Assembly (NCBI GenBank): GCA_003165115.1
Contig: PLSJ01000404.1
Coordinates: 7,507 to 12,982 of the forward strand
DNA: 5,476 bases
Direction: 5' to 3'
DNA from: Syntrophaceae bacterium
GTDB taxonomy: Bacteria > Desulfobacterota > Syntrophorhabdia > Syntrophorhabdales > WCHB1-27
This document shows, piece by piece, positions 1-5,476 of this stretch; position 1 is the first letter of the stretch, and each line of letters opens with the position of its first letter. A program made the position numbers and the translations under genes. The notes beneath the pieces were generated by a model. The model was not told the DNA's origin. It saw only the letters and a list, made by a program, of their open reading frames with translations, and ran no database searches.

Positions 1-288
1 CGCGATGGGCTTTTCGACGAATACATGGATACCTTTTTCGAGCAGCTCGCGGGCAACGGCGTAGTGGGTTTCGGTCGGCGACGCGATGACCGCCGCCTGG
101 AGCCCGTCCTCAAGCGCCTCCGCGTAGTGGCCCGCCCCTACGGCCCCGTGCAGCCGGGCCGTCTCCGTCGCCAGCGCGCGGTCCGTGTCTATGACGAAGG
201 TGAGGGCCACGTCCTTCATGCCGGCAAGCTTCTGCGCATGGATCCGTCCCATGTGGCCTGCGCCGACAAGGCAGAGCTTTCACGGCAT
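1..288 (-). CDS. Gfo/Idh/MocA-family NAD(P)-dependent oxidoreductase, N-terminal part, irregular start
   Basis: About 93 residues of a Rossmann-fold dehydrogenase are visible; the gene continues past the left edge. After a short first strand (KLCLV) comes the dinucleotide loop GAGHMG, then RIHAQKLAG. An acidic residue follows strand 2 (FVIDTD), which usually means NAD(H) preference. Near the edge are IASPTETHYAVA and VFVEKPIA; the EKP motif carries the conserved catalytic-site lysine of this family. The start is not clean. An ATG at 288-286 is in the body frame, but the third codon (282-280) is TGA. The GTG at 283-281 has the better-spaced ribosome-binding site but lies in another frame. A TGA-to-CGA substitution would give [15 protein letters not shown]; a 1-base deletion after the GTG would give VKLCLVGAG. 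This could be a sequencing error, a real lesion or recoding. The place after lpxA fits a sugar-nucleotide or envelope role, possibly GnnA-like, but specificity cannot be read from this fragment. Family is sure, start is not. Confidence 0.82.
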
Positions 289-1043
289 ATACCCCTCTCG
301 GACGCGCGGATAAAAGTGACAAGCTCTTTGACGTGCTCTCCTTCCAGTTCCTCCTCGATCTTCTCCAAAGATGCCTGGAGCGAGAGGGATGACCTGAAGA
401 GGATCCGGTAAGCCTTCTTGAGCGTCGCGATCTCTTCCTTGGAAAAACCGCGTCTTTCGAGACCCACCACGTTGAGGCCGTAAAGAGTGGCCCTGTTGCC
501 CGCGGCCATGACAAACGGAGGCACGTCCTTGGGGATCCCCGTAAGGCCGCTGACAAACGCATATTTCCCCACCTTGCAGAACTGGTGGATGGCGCAAAGG
601 CCGGAGAGGATGGCGAAATCGTCTATGTGGGCGTGGCCGCCAAGGGTGGCGCAATTGGCCATTATGACGTTGCTGCCCACGGCGCAGTCGTGGGCGATAT
701 GGCTGTACGCCATGATGAAGTTATTGTTTCCTACCGTCGTGGCGCCGCTCGCTTTCGTGCCCCTGTTCACGGTGACATATTCCCTGATCACGTTATTGTC
801 TCCGACGATACAGGTTGTTTTTTCGTCGTGGTACATGATGTCCTGGGGCGGGCCGCCGAGTGAAACGAAGGGGTGGATGGTGCAGGAGCTTCCTATGGTG
901 GTGTGGCCGTCCACGGCGACATGGCTCATGAGCCTGGTGCCGGCGCCGATCACCACGTTTCCGCCGATAACGCAGTAAGGTCCTATGTCCGCGTCGTCCG
1001 CTATCTCGGCTCCTTTTTCAATGATGGCCGTCGGGTGTATCAT
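216..1043 (-). CDS. lpxA: UDP-N-acetylglucosamine O-acyltransferase LpxA
   Basis: LpxA transfers a 3-hydroxyacyl chain from ACP to the 3-position of UDP-GlcNAc, the first step of lipid A synthesis, in the cytoplasm as a homotrimer. The N-terminal 185 or so residues are left-handed beta-helix hexapeptide repeats, starting [14 protein letters not shown]. The motif SHIAHDC (114-120) contains the catalytic base, His118, equivalent to E. coli His125; His115 matches His122. His137 (GGHAHI) and His153 (IHQFC) match E. coli His144 and His160. Gly166 aligns with E. coli Gly173, the acyl-length ruler residue. The C-terminal helical domain (from about 190, [12 protein letters not shown]) ends in the family-typical SERGICR at about 254. 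The frame then runs on for 21 residues that look like out-of-frame translation of the next gene, so the true end may be near 282. The ATG overlaps the fabZ stop (ATGA) and has a GAGGAG site 5 nt upstream. Confidence 0.96.
   Translation of the reverse strand: MIHPTAIIEKGAEIADDADIGPYCVIGGNVVIGAGTRLMSHVAVDGHTTIGSSCTIHPFVSLGGPPQDIMYHDEKTTCIVGDNNVIREYVTVNRGTKASGATTVGNNNFIMAYSHIAHDCAVGSNVIMANCATLGGHAHIDDFAILSGLCAIHQFCKVGKYAFVSGLTGIPKDVPPFVMAAGNRATLYGLNVVGLERRGFSKEEIATLKKAYRILFRSSLSLQASLEKIEEELEGEHVKELVTFIRASERGICRESSALSAQATWDGSMRRSLPA
292..299 (-). promoter_or_regulatory. Shine-Dalgarno-like site for the oxidoreductase after lpxA
   Basis: The minus strand reads GAGAGGGG here, inside the lpxA coding region. 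It lies 8 nt before the GTG at 283-281 (ideal spacing) but only 3 nt before the ATG at 288-286 (too close). Spacing therefore favours the GTG as the ancestral start. That start is out of frame with the conserved oxidoreductase body, so a 1-base indel near 268-280 is a reasonable inference. Confidence 0.45.
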
Positions 1044-1480
1044 ATGTTCTCCTCATTGTCCTGAAGCGTTGCCATAAGCTGCGCTTCCGCCACCTTCTTG
1101 CCGTCGACAAACGCCTTTCCGTCGAAAACCCATATTTCTCTTCTGTGCTTGACGACCTCCAGCACCAGCTTTAGCTGGTCGCCCGGCGTCACGGGTCGCC
1201 GGAACCTGGCTTTGTCTATGCCGATAAACCGCACGTCCCCTTTTAGATCGGGGAGCGACTTAAAGGCAAGGATCCCCCCTGTCTGCGCGAGGGCCTCGAT
1301 AATGAGCACGGCCGGCATTATCGGCTTTCCCGGGAAATGGCCGGGGAAGAAAGGCTCGTTGAAGGTGACGTTCTTTATGCCTACTATCCTCTTCTCCGGC
1401 TCGAACTCGACGATGCGGTCAACGAGGAGAAAGGGAAAGTCGTGCGGCAGCAACGCGAGGATCTCATGAATCTCGATCAT
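1040..1480 (-). CDS. fabZ: 3-hydroxyacyl-[acyl-carrier-protein] dehydratase FabZ
   Basis: FabZ dehydrates 3-hydroxyacyl-ACP to trans-2-enoyl-ACP in type II fatty-acid elongation, in the cytoplasm. At 146 residues it has the normal length for this single hot-dog-fold family. Signatures in order are [12 protein letters not shown] (11-22), [11 protein letters not shown] (41-51) with catalytic His48, and [12 protein letters not shown] (55-66) with catalytic Glu62. The 14-residue His-Glu spacing matches characterised FabZ. The usual MPG before the helix is MPA here, a mild change away from the catalytic residues. The ATG at 1480 lies 3 nt after the lpxD stop and follows an AGGGG site with 7-nt spacing (1488-1492). 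Clustering with lpxD and lpxA makes sense because these enzymes share the 3-hydroxyacyl-ACP pool, so FabZ activity sets the balance between phospholipid and lipid A. FabA is unlikely given the length and motifs. Confidence 0.97.
   Translation of the reverse strand: MIEIHEILALLPHDFPFLLVDRIVEFEPEKRIVGIKNVTFNEPFFPGHFPGKPIMPAVLIIEALAQTGGILAFKSLPDLKGDVRFIGIDKARFRRPVTPGDQLKLVLEVVKHRREIWVFDGKAFVDGKKVAEAQLMATLQDNEENI
1049..1054 (-). promoter_or_regulatory. Ribosome-binding site for lpxA, inside the end of fabZ
   Basis: The minus strand reads GAGGAG, 5 nt before the lpxA ATG (1043-1041). It doubles as the two glutamate codons in the C-terminal EENI of FabZ. With the ATGA stop/start overlap this indicates translational coupling of fabZ and lpxA, and it fixes the lpxA start. 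Confidence 0.75.
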
Positions 1481-1483
1481 GCT

Positions 1484-2503
1484 TTAGCCCCTGTGAAGAG
1501 TCTCTTCGATTTTGCGCATCCGTTCAAAAAGCTCCGGCAGTTTTTTCAAATAGGTCTGGAGTCTGAGCCAGTCGCGATGCGGCATGTGAGGCGTGCCGGC
1601 GATGACCGCTTTATCCTTGACGTCCTTTGTGATCCCCGTACCCCCCGCGGCCATGACGCCGTCACCGATGGCGACGTGGTCCCTCACCCCTACCTTCCCG
1701 CCCAGAACGACATTTCTCCCCACGGTCACGCTCCCTGCTATGCCCACCTGGGAGACGATGATCGAATGAGCGCCGATTGCGACATTATGACCGATCTGGA
1801 CGAGGTTGTCCATCTTGGTGCCCTGCCCGATCGCCGTTTTAGCTAACGATGCGCGGTCGATGCACGTATTCGCCCCTATCTCGACGTCATCCCCGATCTC
1901 GAGCACGCCGAGCTGGGGGATTTTTTTGTGTCTTTGGCCGTCCCATATATAGGCGAACCCATCCGCGCCGAGCACTGCCCCCGCGTGGACGATGACCCTT
2001 TTTCCGATCACCGTCCTGTCGTAGATGGAAACGTTCGGATAGATCACCGTATCTTCGCCGATTTTCACCTCACGCCCGATAAAGCAGAAGGGATGGACCA
2101 CGGCGTTCTTCCCGATCACGGCCCCCTCCTCCACATAGACGTAGGGGAAGATTGTCGCTTCCGGGTGGACCATGGCGCCTTCCGAGACGTGGGATGAGCC
2201 GCTCACGCCTTTTGCGGGCGCATGGGACGGCTCGAAGAGCCGGGCGACCTCCACGTAAGCGAGGGCAGGGTTCTCGACGATGACGCGGTTTTTATTGGCG
2301 AGGACGGTTTTGTCCGCACCCGGACCCGCGATAACCGCGGTTGCCCGTGATGCGGGCAGGTACTTCTCGAAGCCCCGGTTGAGGAGGAATGCGATATCAC
2401 CTTCCTGCGCCTCTTTGACGCCGGCAATGCCCCTTATGTCAACCTCGCCGTCACCTTCGACGGTCCCCCCTATCCTGGACGCGATCTCTTTTAGCCTCAT
2501 CAC
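1484..2503 (-). CDS. lpxD: UDP-3-O-(3-hydroxyacyl)glucosamine N-acyltransferase LpxD
   Basis: LpxD adds the second 3-hydroxyacyl chain, to the 2-amino group of UDP-3-O-acyl-GlcN, the third step of lipid A synthesis, in the cytoplasm as a trimer. At 339 residues it matches E. coli LpxD (341). Residues 1-100 form the N-terminal uridine-binding domain (LKEIASRIGGTVEGDG; GDIAFLLN). Residues 103-300 are hexapeptide repeats of a left-handed beta-helix, including the signature GADGFAYIWDG (179-189), KIPQLG and VEIGANTCIDRA (207-218). QIGHNV (236-241) carries the catalytic histidine, His239, numbered as in E. coli. A C-terminal helix (about 311-339, RLQTYLKKLPELFERM) completes the fold. Two starts are possible: GTG at 2503 (4-nt overlap with the skp stop, GTGA) or ATG at 2500 (1-nt overlap). 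No strong ribosome-binding site is visible for either, so translation probably depends on coupling to skp. Confidence 0.96.
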   Translation of the reverse strand: MMRLKEIASRIGGTVEGDGEVDIRGIAGVKEAQEGDIAFLLNRGFEKYLPASRATAVIAGPGADKTVLANKNRVIVENPALAYVEVARLFEPSHAPAKGVSGSSHVSEGAMVHPEATIFPYVYVEEGAVIGKNAVVHPFCFIGREVKIGEDTVIYPNVSIYDRTVIGKRVIVHAGAVLGADGFAYIWDGQRHKKIPQLGVLEIGDDVEIGANTCIDRASLAKTAIGQGTKMDNLVQIGHNVAIGAHSIIVSQVGIAGSVTVGRNVVLGGKVGVRDHVAIGDGVMAAGGTGITKDVKDKAVIAGTPHMPHRDWLRLQTYLKKLPELFERMRKIEETLHRG

Positions 2504-3048
2504 TTCTTTGGCGCAGCAGGCTTACGTTTCGACCATTCGTTGTACGCGGCGATCACTTTGTCGGTAATGTCCATCGACGGTGATGCGAAGAGGATGCCCC
2601 CCTGGGTCTTCTCCAGAATAACCGTATACTTTTCGCTTTCGCCCAGGTTCCTTATCAGATCTTCAAGGTCTTTCAGGATCTTTTGCGTAAACTCCTGGTC
2701 CCTTTGCTGCAGCTCGGTCTGGTAGTCGGTTGATATCCTCTGATAATCCTTAAGGCGGGTTTGGTATTGCTTTTCCTTGTCGGCGCGCGCCTCAGGCGTG
2801 ATCATCGCAACCTGCTTCTCCAGCGAATCCTTCATTTTTTGCAGCTCATCCTGCTTCTGGCTCAGTTCTTTCTTCCGTTTCTCGAGCTCGTCGGTTAACG
2901 ACTTCCTCGCCTCTTTCCCTTTATCCGACTCGAGCATCACCTTCTGCAGGTCGATATACGCGATCTTGACCGAAGGTGTTTGAGCCCTTACCAGGAAAGG
3001 CGTGAGAATCATTATCAGCAACGCCGCGACCACTGCACATCTCTTCAT
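2500..3048 (-). CDS. skp: OmpH/Skp-family periplasmic chaperone
   Basis: Skp binds unfolded outer-membrane proteins in the periplasm and hands them to the BAM complex; the E. coli protein is a trimer with coiled-coil tentacles. This 182-residue protein has a signal peptide (MKRCAVVAALLIMILTPFLVRA, cleavage probably after Ala22). A short strand IAYIDLQKVM (29-38) is the family's N-terminal signature. A long charged, Lys/Glu/Gln-rich coiled coil spans about 40-135. The C-terminal part of the body follows (YTVILEKTQGGILFASPSMD, 141-160), then a helix ITDKVIAAYNEW and a Lys/Pro tail. The length is slightly above the E. coli protein (161). It starts 11 nt after the bamA stop, with a consensus AGGAGG (3053-3058) 4 nt before the ATG. 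Its neighbours, client insertase BamA upstream and lpxD downstream, are the usual ones. Confidence 0.94.
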   Translation of the reverse strand: MKRCAVVAALLIMILTPFLVRAQTPSVKIAYIDLQKVMLESDKGKEARKSLTDELEKRKKELSQKQDELQKMKDSLEKQVAMITPEARADKEKQYQTRLKDYQRISTDYQTELQQRDQEFTQKILKDLEDLIRNLGESEKYTVILEKTQGGILFASPSMDITDKVIAAYNEWSKRKPAAPKK

Positions 3049-3059
3049 AAGTCCTCCTG

Positions 3060-5309
3060 TTAAAATGGTCTCCCCATGGAAAAATCGAACACGTTTGACT
3101 TCTCGCCAGGCTTCTTGTCAAGGTTAAAGCCCAGCTCCACGGTAATCGGCCCCATGGGCGAGAACCACCTCAGACCGAAGCCTGCCGCCGGCCTTAATGA
3201 CTGGAAAAACCCGCTGGTGCCGTCAAACCCTTTGCCGTAATCGAAGAAGAGGAAACCCTTCAGCCCTGCCGGTTTGAAGACAGGGAAAATCCACTCAGCA
3301 TTGAAGTAGAGCTCGTTAAGCCCGCCGATTACATCGCCCGTCACGGGGTCGAGCGGGCCTGCGGCACCATACTGGAACCCCCTCATCGACTGGATGCCGC
3401 CGACGAAGAACCGCTCGAAGACCGGGACGGTCGTTCCCCCGTAAGAAGTGATATTTCCCGCGGTGCCTCTCAGAAAGAACGTGGTGTCCCAGTAGAAGGG
3501 GATATATTTGCCATAGGACAGAATCGATTTGACGAACTTGTTGTCCCCTCCGAACGCGCCGCCCGCGACTTCGACCATGGCGGTTGCGATTGAGCCTCTG
3601 CTCGGGTTCAGGATGTCATCGATCGTGTTCCTTACGAGGGAGGCGGAAACGGCGCTCGTGACGCTCGTCCCGAACTGTTGCTGGATGAAGCTCCCCGCGT
3701 CGGACTCGATGTTATATACCGTGATCTTTTGGAGCCTGTATCCGAGAGAACCACGTATGAACTCGGTGAGGGGACGGGAGACCGTGATGCCGCCGCCCGA
3801 TCCCTTGTAATCGTAAGTACTGAAAATCCTTTGCGTGTTGAAGATGTTATACGTGGTGCTGAAGTTCTTGTCGAACGTGTAAGGCTGTATGAAGCTCAGG
3901 TTGTAAAGCTTTGCGATGGAACTGATAGACGCGGTCAGGTAGGCCGCGTTGCCCGTCCCGAATATATTCGCCTGACTGATCGATCCCGTGTAAATTATCT
4001 TTTCATAGGTGCTGTAACCCAGGCCGACGGAAAGGGTGCCTGTCGGTTTTTCCTCGACGATCACATCGAGGTTCACCTTGTCCGGCTCGTCCGTCTTGAT
4101 CGTCTTCAGCTCTTCCGACTTGAAGAACGTGGTATTCCTGAGCCTTCTCTTGGTCAGTTTCAAATTCTTCGACGAATAGAGGTCGCCTTCTGCAAATCGC
4201 AGCTCCCGCCTGATGACCTTGTCTCCGGTCTTTACATTGCCCACGATATTGATGCGGTTGAAATAGACTTCCGATCCTTTCGCGATATCGAACGTCACGG
4301 CTACCGTCTTGTCCAGGTCGTCGACGACCGTAAAAGGGGCAACGTCGACGAAGGCGTATCCTTTATCCTGGTAGAGATCGGTGAGCGTCGTCACGTCCGC
4401 CTGGAACTGTGAAGCCTTGAAGGTACTGCCGGGCTTGGACTTCAGCTTCTTTCTGACCTCCTGCTGATCGAAGACGACGTCGCCCTTGAATTCGATCGTG
4501 CTGATCTTGTGCAGGTCTCCTTCCTGTATGTCGATAGCGATGGAGATGGCTTTGCCATCGGAGGAAATGAGCACGTCCGGCACCCCGACTTTGACCCTCA
4601 CGTAGCCGTTGTCGTGGTAATAGGCCTCGACATTCTTTCTGTCCTCTTCGAGGGTCTCCTCGTCGAGTATGCCTGAGCCGGTAACCCAGGAAAGCCAGCC
4701 TTTTTCCCTCGTCCGCATCGCGTGTTTGAGCTGGCTCGACTTGAGGTGTTTGTTGCCGGTAAAAGTGACCTTGCGTACGTACGCCCGCTGTGGCTCCTCG
4801 ATGACAAACCGCAGCTCGGCCTTGTAACCCACCCCGGTATCGATTTCGTAGGTTACCTTCGCCGCATAGTAGCCCTTGCCGGCGTAGAGTTTCTTGATCT
4901 CCTCGACGCTTTCCTTCACCTTCTCGATGTTGATGACGGTTCCCGATTTTATCTTGAGCTTGTCCCGTATGTCGGCAGTCTTTACTTTCTTGTTCCCCGC
5001 GATGTAAATGGCGCTTATGGGGGGTCTCTCGACCACGATAAAGGTGACAACCTTGCCTTTATCCGTGTCCTTCACGTCGACCATCACGTCGCTGAAGAAA
5101 CCTGTTTTGTAAATATTTTTAAGGTCTTCCCCGACCTTTCCGGGATCGTAGAGATCGCCCTCTTTCGTCTTCACGGCGTTGTAGACGACACCCTTGTCGA
5201 TCCGCTCGTTGCCGATGGCTTCGACCTTCGCGACCCTGTCATTCTCCGCGGCGTAGAGAAGGCCGCAAGACATGCAGCAAACAACAAGAAGAAAAGCCAG
5301 TTTTCTCAT
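3060..5309 (-). CDS. bamA: Outer membrane protein assembly factor BamA
   Basis: BamA is the Omp85-family core of the BAM complex; it folds and inserts beta-barrel proteins into the outer membrane. The 749 residues are close to the usual length. A signal peptide covers 1-20 (LLVVCCMSCGLLYA, cleavage near Ala20/Ala21); its three cysteines are the only ones I see. Five POTRA domains follow at roughly 24-96, 97-174, 175-265, 266-346 and 347-422. Each shows the repeated pattern of a GN-type strand start (EAIGNERI, IAGNKKV, FTGNKHL, FKGDVVF, IVGNVKT) and a helix-glycine-aromatic element (KTGFFSDV, GKGYYAAKV, DNGYVRVKV, DKGYAFVDV). The barrel runs from about 425 to the end. SMRGF (641-645) is the conserved loop-6 (V/I)RGF motif, and the C-terminus DFSMGRPF ends in the aromatic residue of the beta-signal. 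The ATG follows an in-frame TGA directly and is the only start that keeps the full signal peptide, yet no ribosome-binding site precedes it. Confidence 0.97.
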   Translation of the reverse strand: MRKLAFLLVVCCMSCGLLYAAENDRVAKVEAIGNERIDKGVVYNAVKTKEGDLYDPGKVGEDLKNIYKTGFFSDVMVDVKDTDKGKVVTFIVVERPPISAIYIAGNKKVKTADIRDKLKIKSGTVINIEKVKESVEEIKKLYAGKGYYAAKVTYEIDTGVGYKAELRFVIEEPQRAYVRKVTFTGNKHLKSSQLKHAMRTREKGWLSWVTGSGILDEETLEEDRKNVEAYYHDNGYVRVKVGVPDVLISSDGKAISIAIDIQEGDLHKISTIEFKGDVVFDQQEVRKKLKSKPGSTFKASQFQADVTTLTDLYQDKGYAFVDVAPFTVVDDLDKTVAVTFDIAKGSEVYFNRINIVGNVKTGDKVIRRELRFAEGDLYSSKNLKLTKRRLRNTTFFKSEELKTIKTDEPDKVNLDVIVEEKPTGTLSVGLGYSTYEKIIYTGSISQANIFGTGNAAYLTASISSIAKLYNLSFIQPYTFDKNFSTTYNIFNTQRIFSTYDYKGSGGGITVSRPLTEFIRGSLGYRLQKITVYNIESDAGSFIQQQFGTSVTSAVSASLVRNTIDDILNPSRGSIATAMVEVAGGAFGGDNKFVKSILSYGKYIPFYWDTTFFLRGTAGNITSYGGTTVPVFERFFVGGIQSMRGFQYGAAGPLDPVTGDVIGGLNELYFNAEWIFPVFKPAGLKGFLFFDYGKGFDGTSGFFQSLRPAAGFGLRWFSPMGPITVELGFNLDKKPGEKSNVFDFSMGRPF

Positions 5310-5310
5310 T

Positions 5311-5347
5311 CAGATAGGAAAATTAACAGATAAACGGAAAATTGTAA
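5311..5347 (-). repeat. Imperfect tandem direct repeat abutting the bamA start codon
   Basis: Minus-strand copy A (5347-5327) reads TTA-CA-ATTTTCC-GTT-TATCTG and copy B (5326-5311) reads TTA-ATTTTCC-TATCTG. All 16 bases of copy B occur in order in copy A, which has two extra short blocks (CA and GTT). The copies are directly adjacent, and copy B ends 1 nt before the bamA ATG. The repeat overlaps the candidate promoter. It could be a small duplication, or paired binding sites for a regulator; the sequence alone does not decide. Confidence 0.6.
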
Positions 5348-5348
5348 A
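5320..5348 (-). promoter_or_regulatory. Possible sigma-70-type promoter of the bamA operon
   Basis: On the minus strand TTTACA (5348-5343, five of six matches to TTGACA) is followed after 17 nt by TAATTT (5325-5320, three of six matches to TATAAT), in the only clearly AT-rich stretch of the window. It predicts a transcript start around 5313, only a few bases before the bamA ATG, so the message would be almost leaderless. That would agree with the missing ribosome-binding site. The -10 match is poor; the true promoter may lie elsewhere or outside the window. Confidence 0.3.
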
Positions 5349-5476
5349 GGTAAAAAGGACCAGTGCTTCCCGTTCCCCACTGCCGCAACGCGCAGGTCAT
5401 AATCATGCGATGGCAAAGGGGTGTTTGCCCTTCTAAGGGACGCGAGTGGTCGTGAAAAGCACGAGGGATCGGGTGG

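Larger units (their letters stand above)
5310..5476. other. Non-coding region upstream of bamA
   Basis: No convincing gene is present. Two minus-strand frames stay open here, but their translations show no recognisable domain and have low-complexity, random-looking composition. A weak inverted repeat, CAGTG-12 nt-CACTG (5361-5382), is followed on the minus strand by five T residues (5356-5352). It could be a poor intrinsic terminator of an upstream gene, but the 5-bp stem is marginal. Two further 5-bp hairpins (5416-5432 and 5450-5464) have no T-tract. Confidence 0.5.

Noticed and set aside
110..562. Minus-strand open frame of 150 codons across the lpxA/oxidoreductase junction
   Set aside because: It is an Arg/Pro-rich shadow of lpxA and of the oxidoreductase in the third frame. 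Only its GTG at 283 matters, as a possible original start of the oxidoreductase.
1337..1846. Plus-strand open frame of 169 codons
   Set aside because: It is antisense to both fabZ and lpxD, crosses their junction and has no recognisable domain.
1928..2197. Plus-strand open frame with a repetitive Asp/His pattern
   Set aside because: The apparent repeat is only the reverse reading of the LpxD hexapeptide repeats.
3678..4412. Plus-strand open frame of 244 codons
   Set aside because: It lies wholly antisense to bamA, shows no recognisable domain and has the Arg/Asp/Val-rich make-up typical of the reverse reading of a GC-rich gene.
4722..5333. Plus-strand open frame of 203 codons
   Set aside because: It is antisense to the bamA POTRA and signal-peptide region, shows no known motif, and the overlapped BamA protein is unmistakable.
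5361..5382. CAGTG/CACTG inverted repeat followed by T residues on the minus strand as an intrinsic terminator
   Set aside because: The stem is only 5 bp with a 12-nt loop, and the T-run is short and 4 nt away, so it is too weak to call as a terminator.
5450..5464. TCGTG-AAAAG-CACGA perfect small hairpin
   Set aside because: A 5-bp stem with no T-tract and no partner site is within what chance gives in such sequence.
5310..5476. Minus-strand open frames reaching the right edge, one ending in TGA that overlaps the bamA ATG
   Set aside because: The ATGA overlap is tempting, but the translation shows no domain and two frames are open at once over a short stretch, so I do not call the tail of an upstream gene.

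Overview
The window holds one minus-strand operon for outer-membrane biogenesis from a diderm (Gram-negative) bacterium. In transcription order (right to left) it reads bamA, skp/ompH, lpxD, fabZ, lpxA, and then the start of a Gfo/Idh/MocA-family oxidoreductase cut off by the left edge. The order bamA-skp-lpxD-fabZ-lpxA is widely conserved in diderms. An oxidoreductase directly after lpxA, in place of the enterobacterial lpxB, recalls Desulfobacterota (Geobacter or syntrophobacterial types) and a few other lineages. Base composition is moderately GC-rich. I would place the source near Desulfobacterota, with low confidence and not to genus.

Layout: positions 5310-5476 are non-coding as far as I can see. 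Next to bamA lies an AT-rich stretch with a possible promoter and an imperfect direct repeat. Positions 3060-5309 encode BamA, the outer-membrane beta-barrel insertase. Positions 2500-3048 encode the periplasmic chaperone Skp. Positions 1484-2503 encode LpxD, 1040-1480 FabZ and 216-1043 LpxA. Positions 1-288 hold the oxidoreductase N-terminus. Spacing is very tight: 11 nt, then overlap, 3 nt, 4-nt ATGA overlap, then overlap. No internal terminator or promoter is evident, so a single transcript with translational coupling is likely.

The genes work together. FabZ acts in fatty-acid elongation, on the 3-hydroxyacyl-ACP pool that LpxA and LpxD draw on. LpxA makes the first lipid A acylation and LpxD the third step. 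Skp carries unfolded outer-membrane proteins to BamA, which inserts them into the membrane that the lipid A pathway supplies.

The core is an ordinary, well-known operon, and I do not see a new system in it. Three things deserve a second look. First, the lpxA/oxidoreductase junction is irregular: an in-frame TGA or a frame mismatch at the oxidoreductase start, and an LpxA tail that runs past its normal end. Second, the oxidoreductase could be a GnnA-type enzyme for amide-linked lipid A. Third, an imperfect tandem repeat lies directly against a bamA start codon that has no visible ribosome-binding site.
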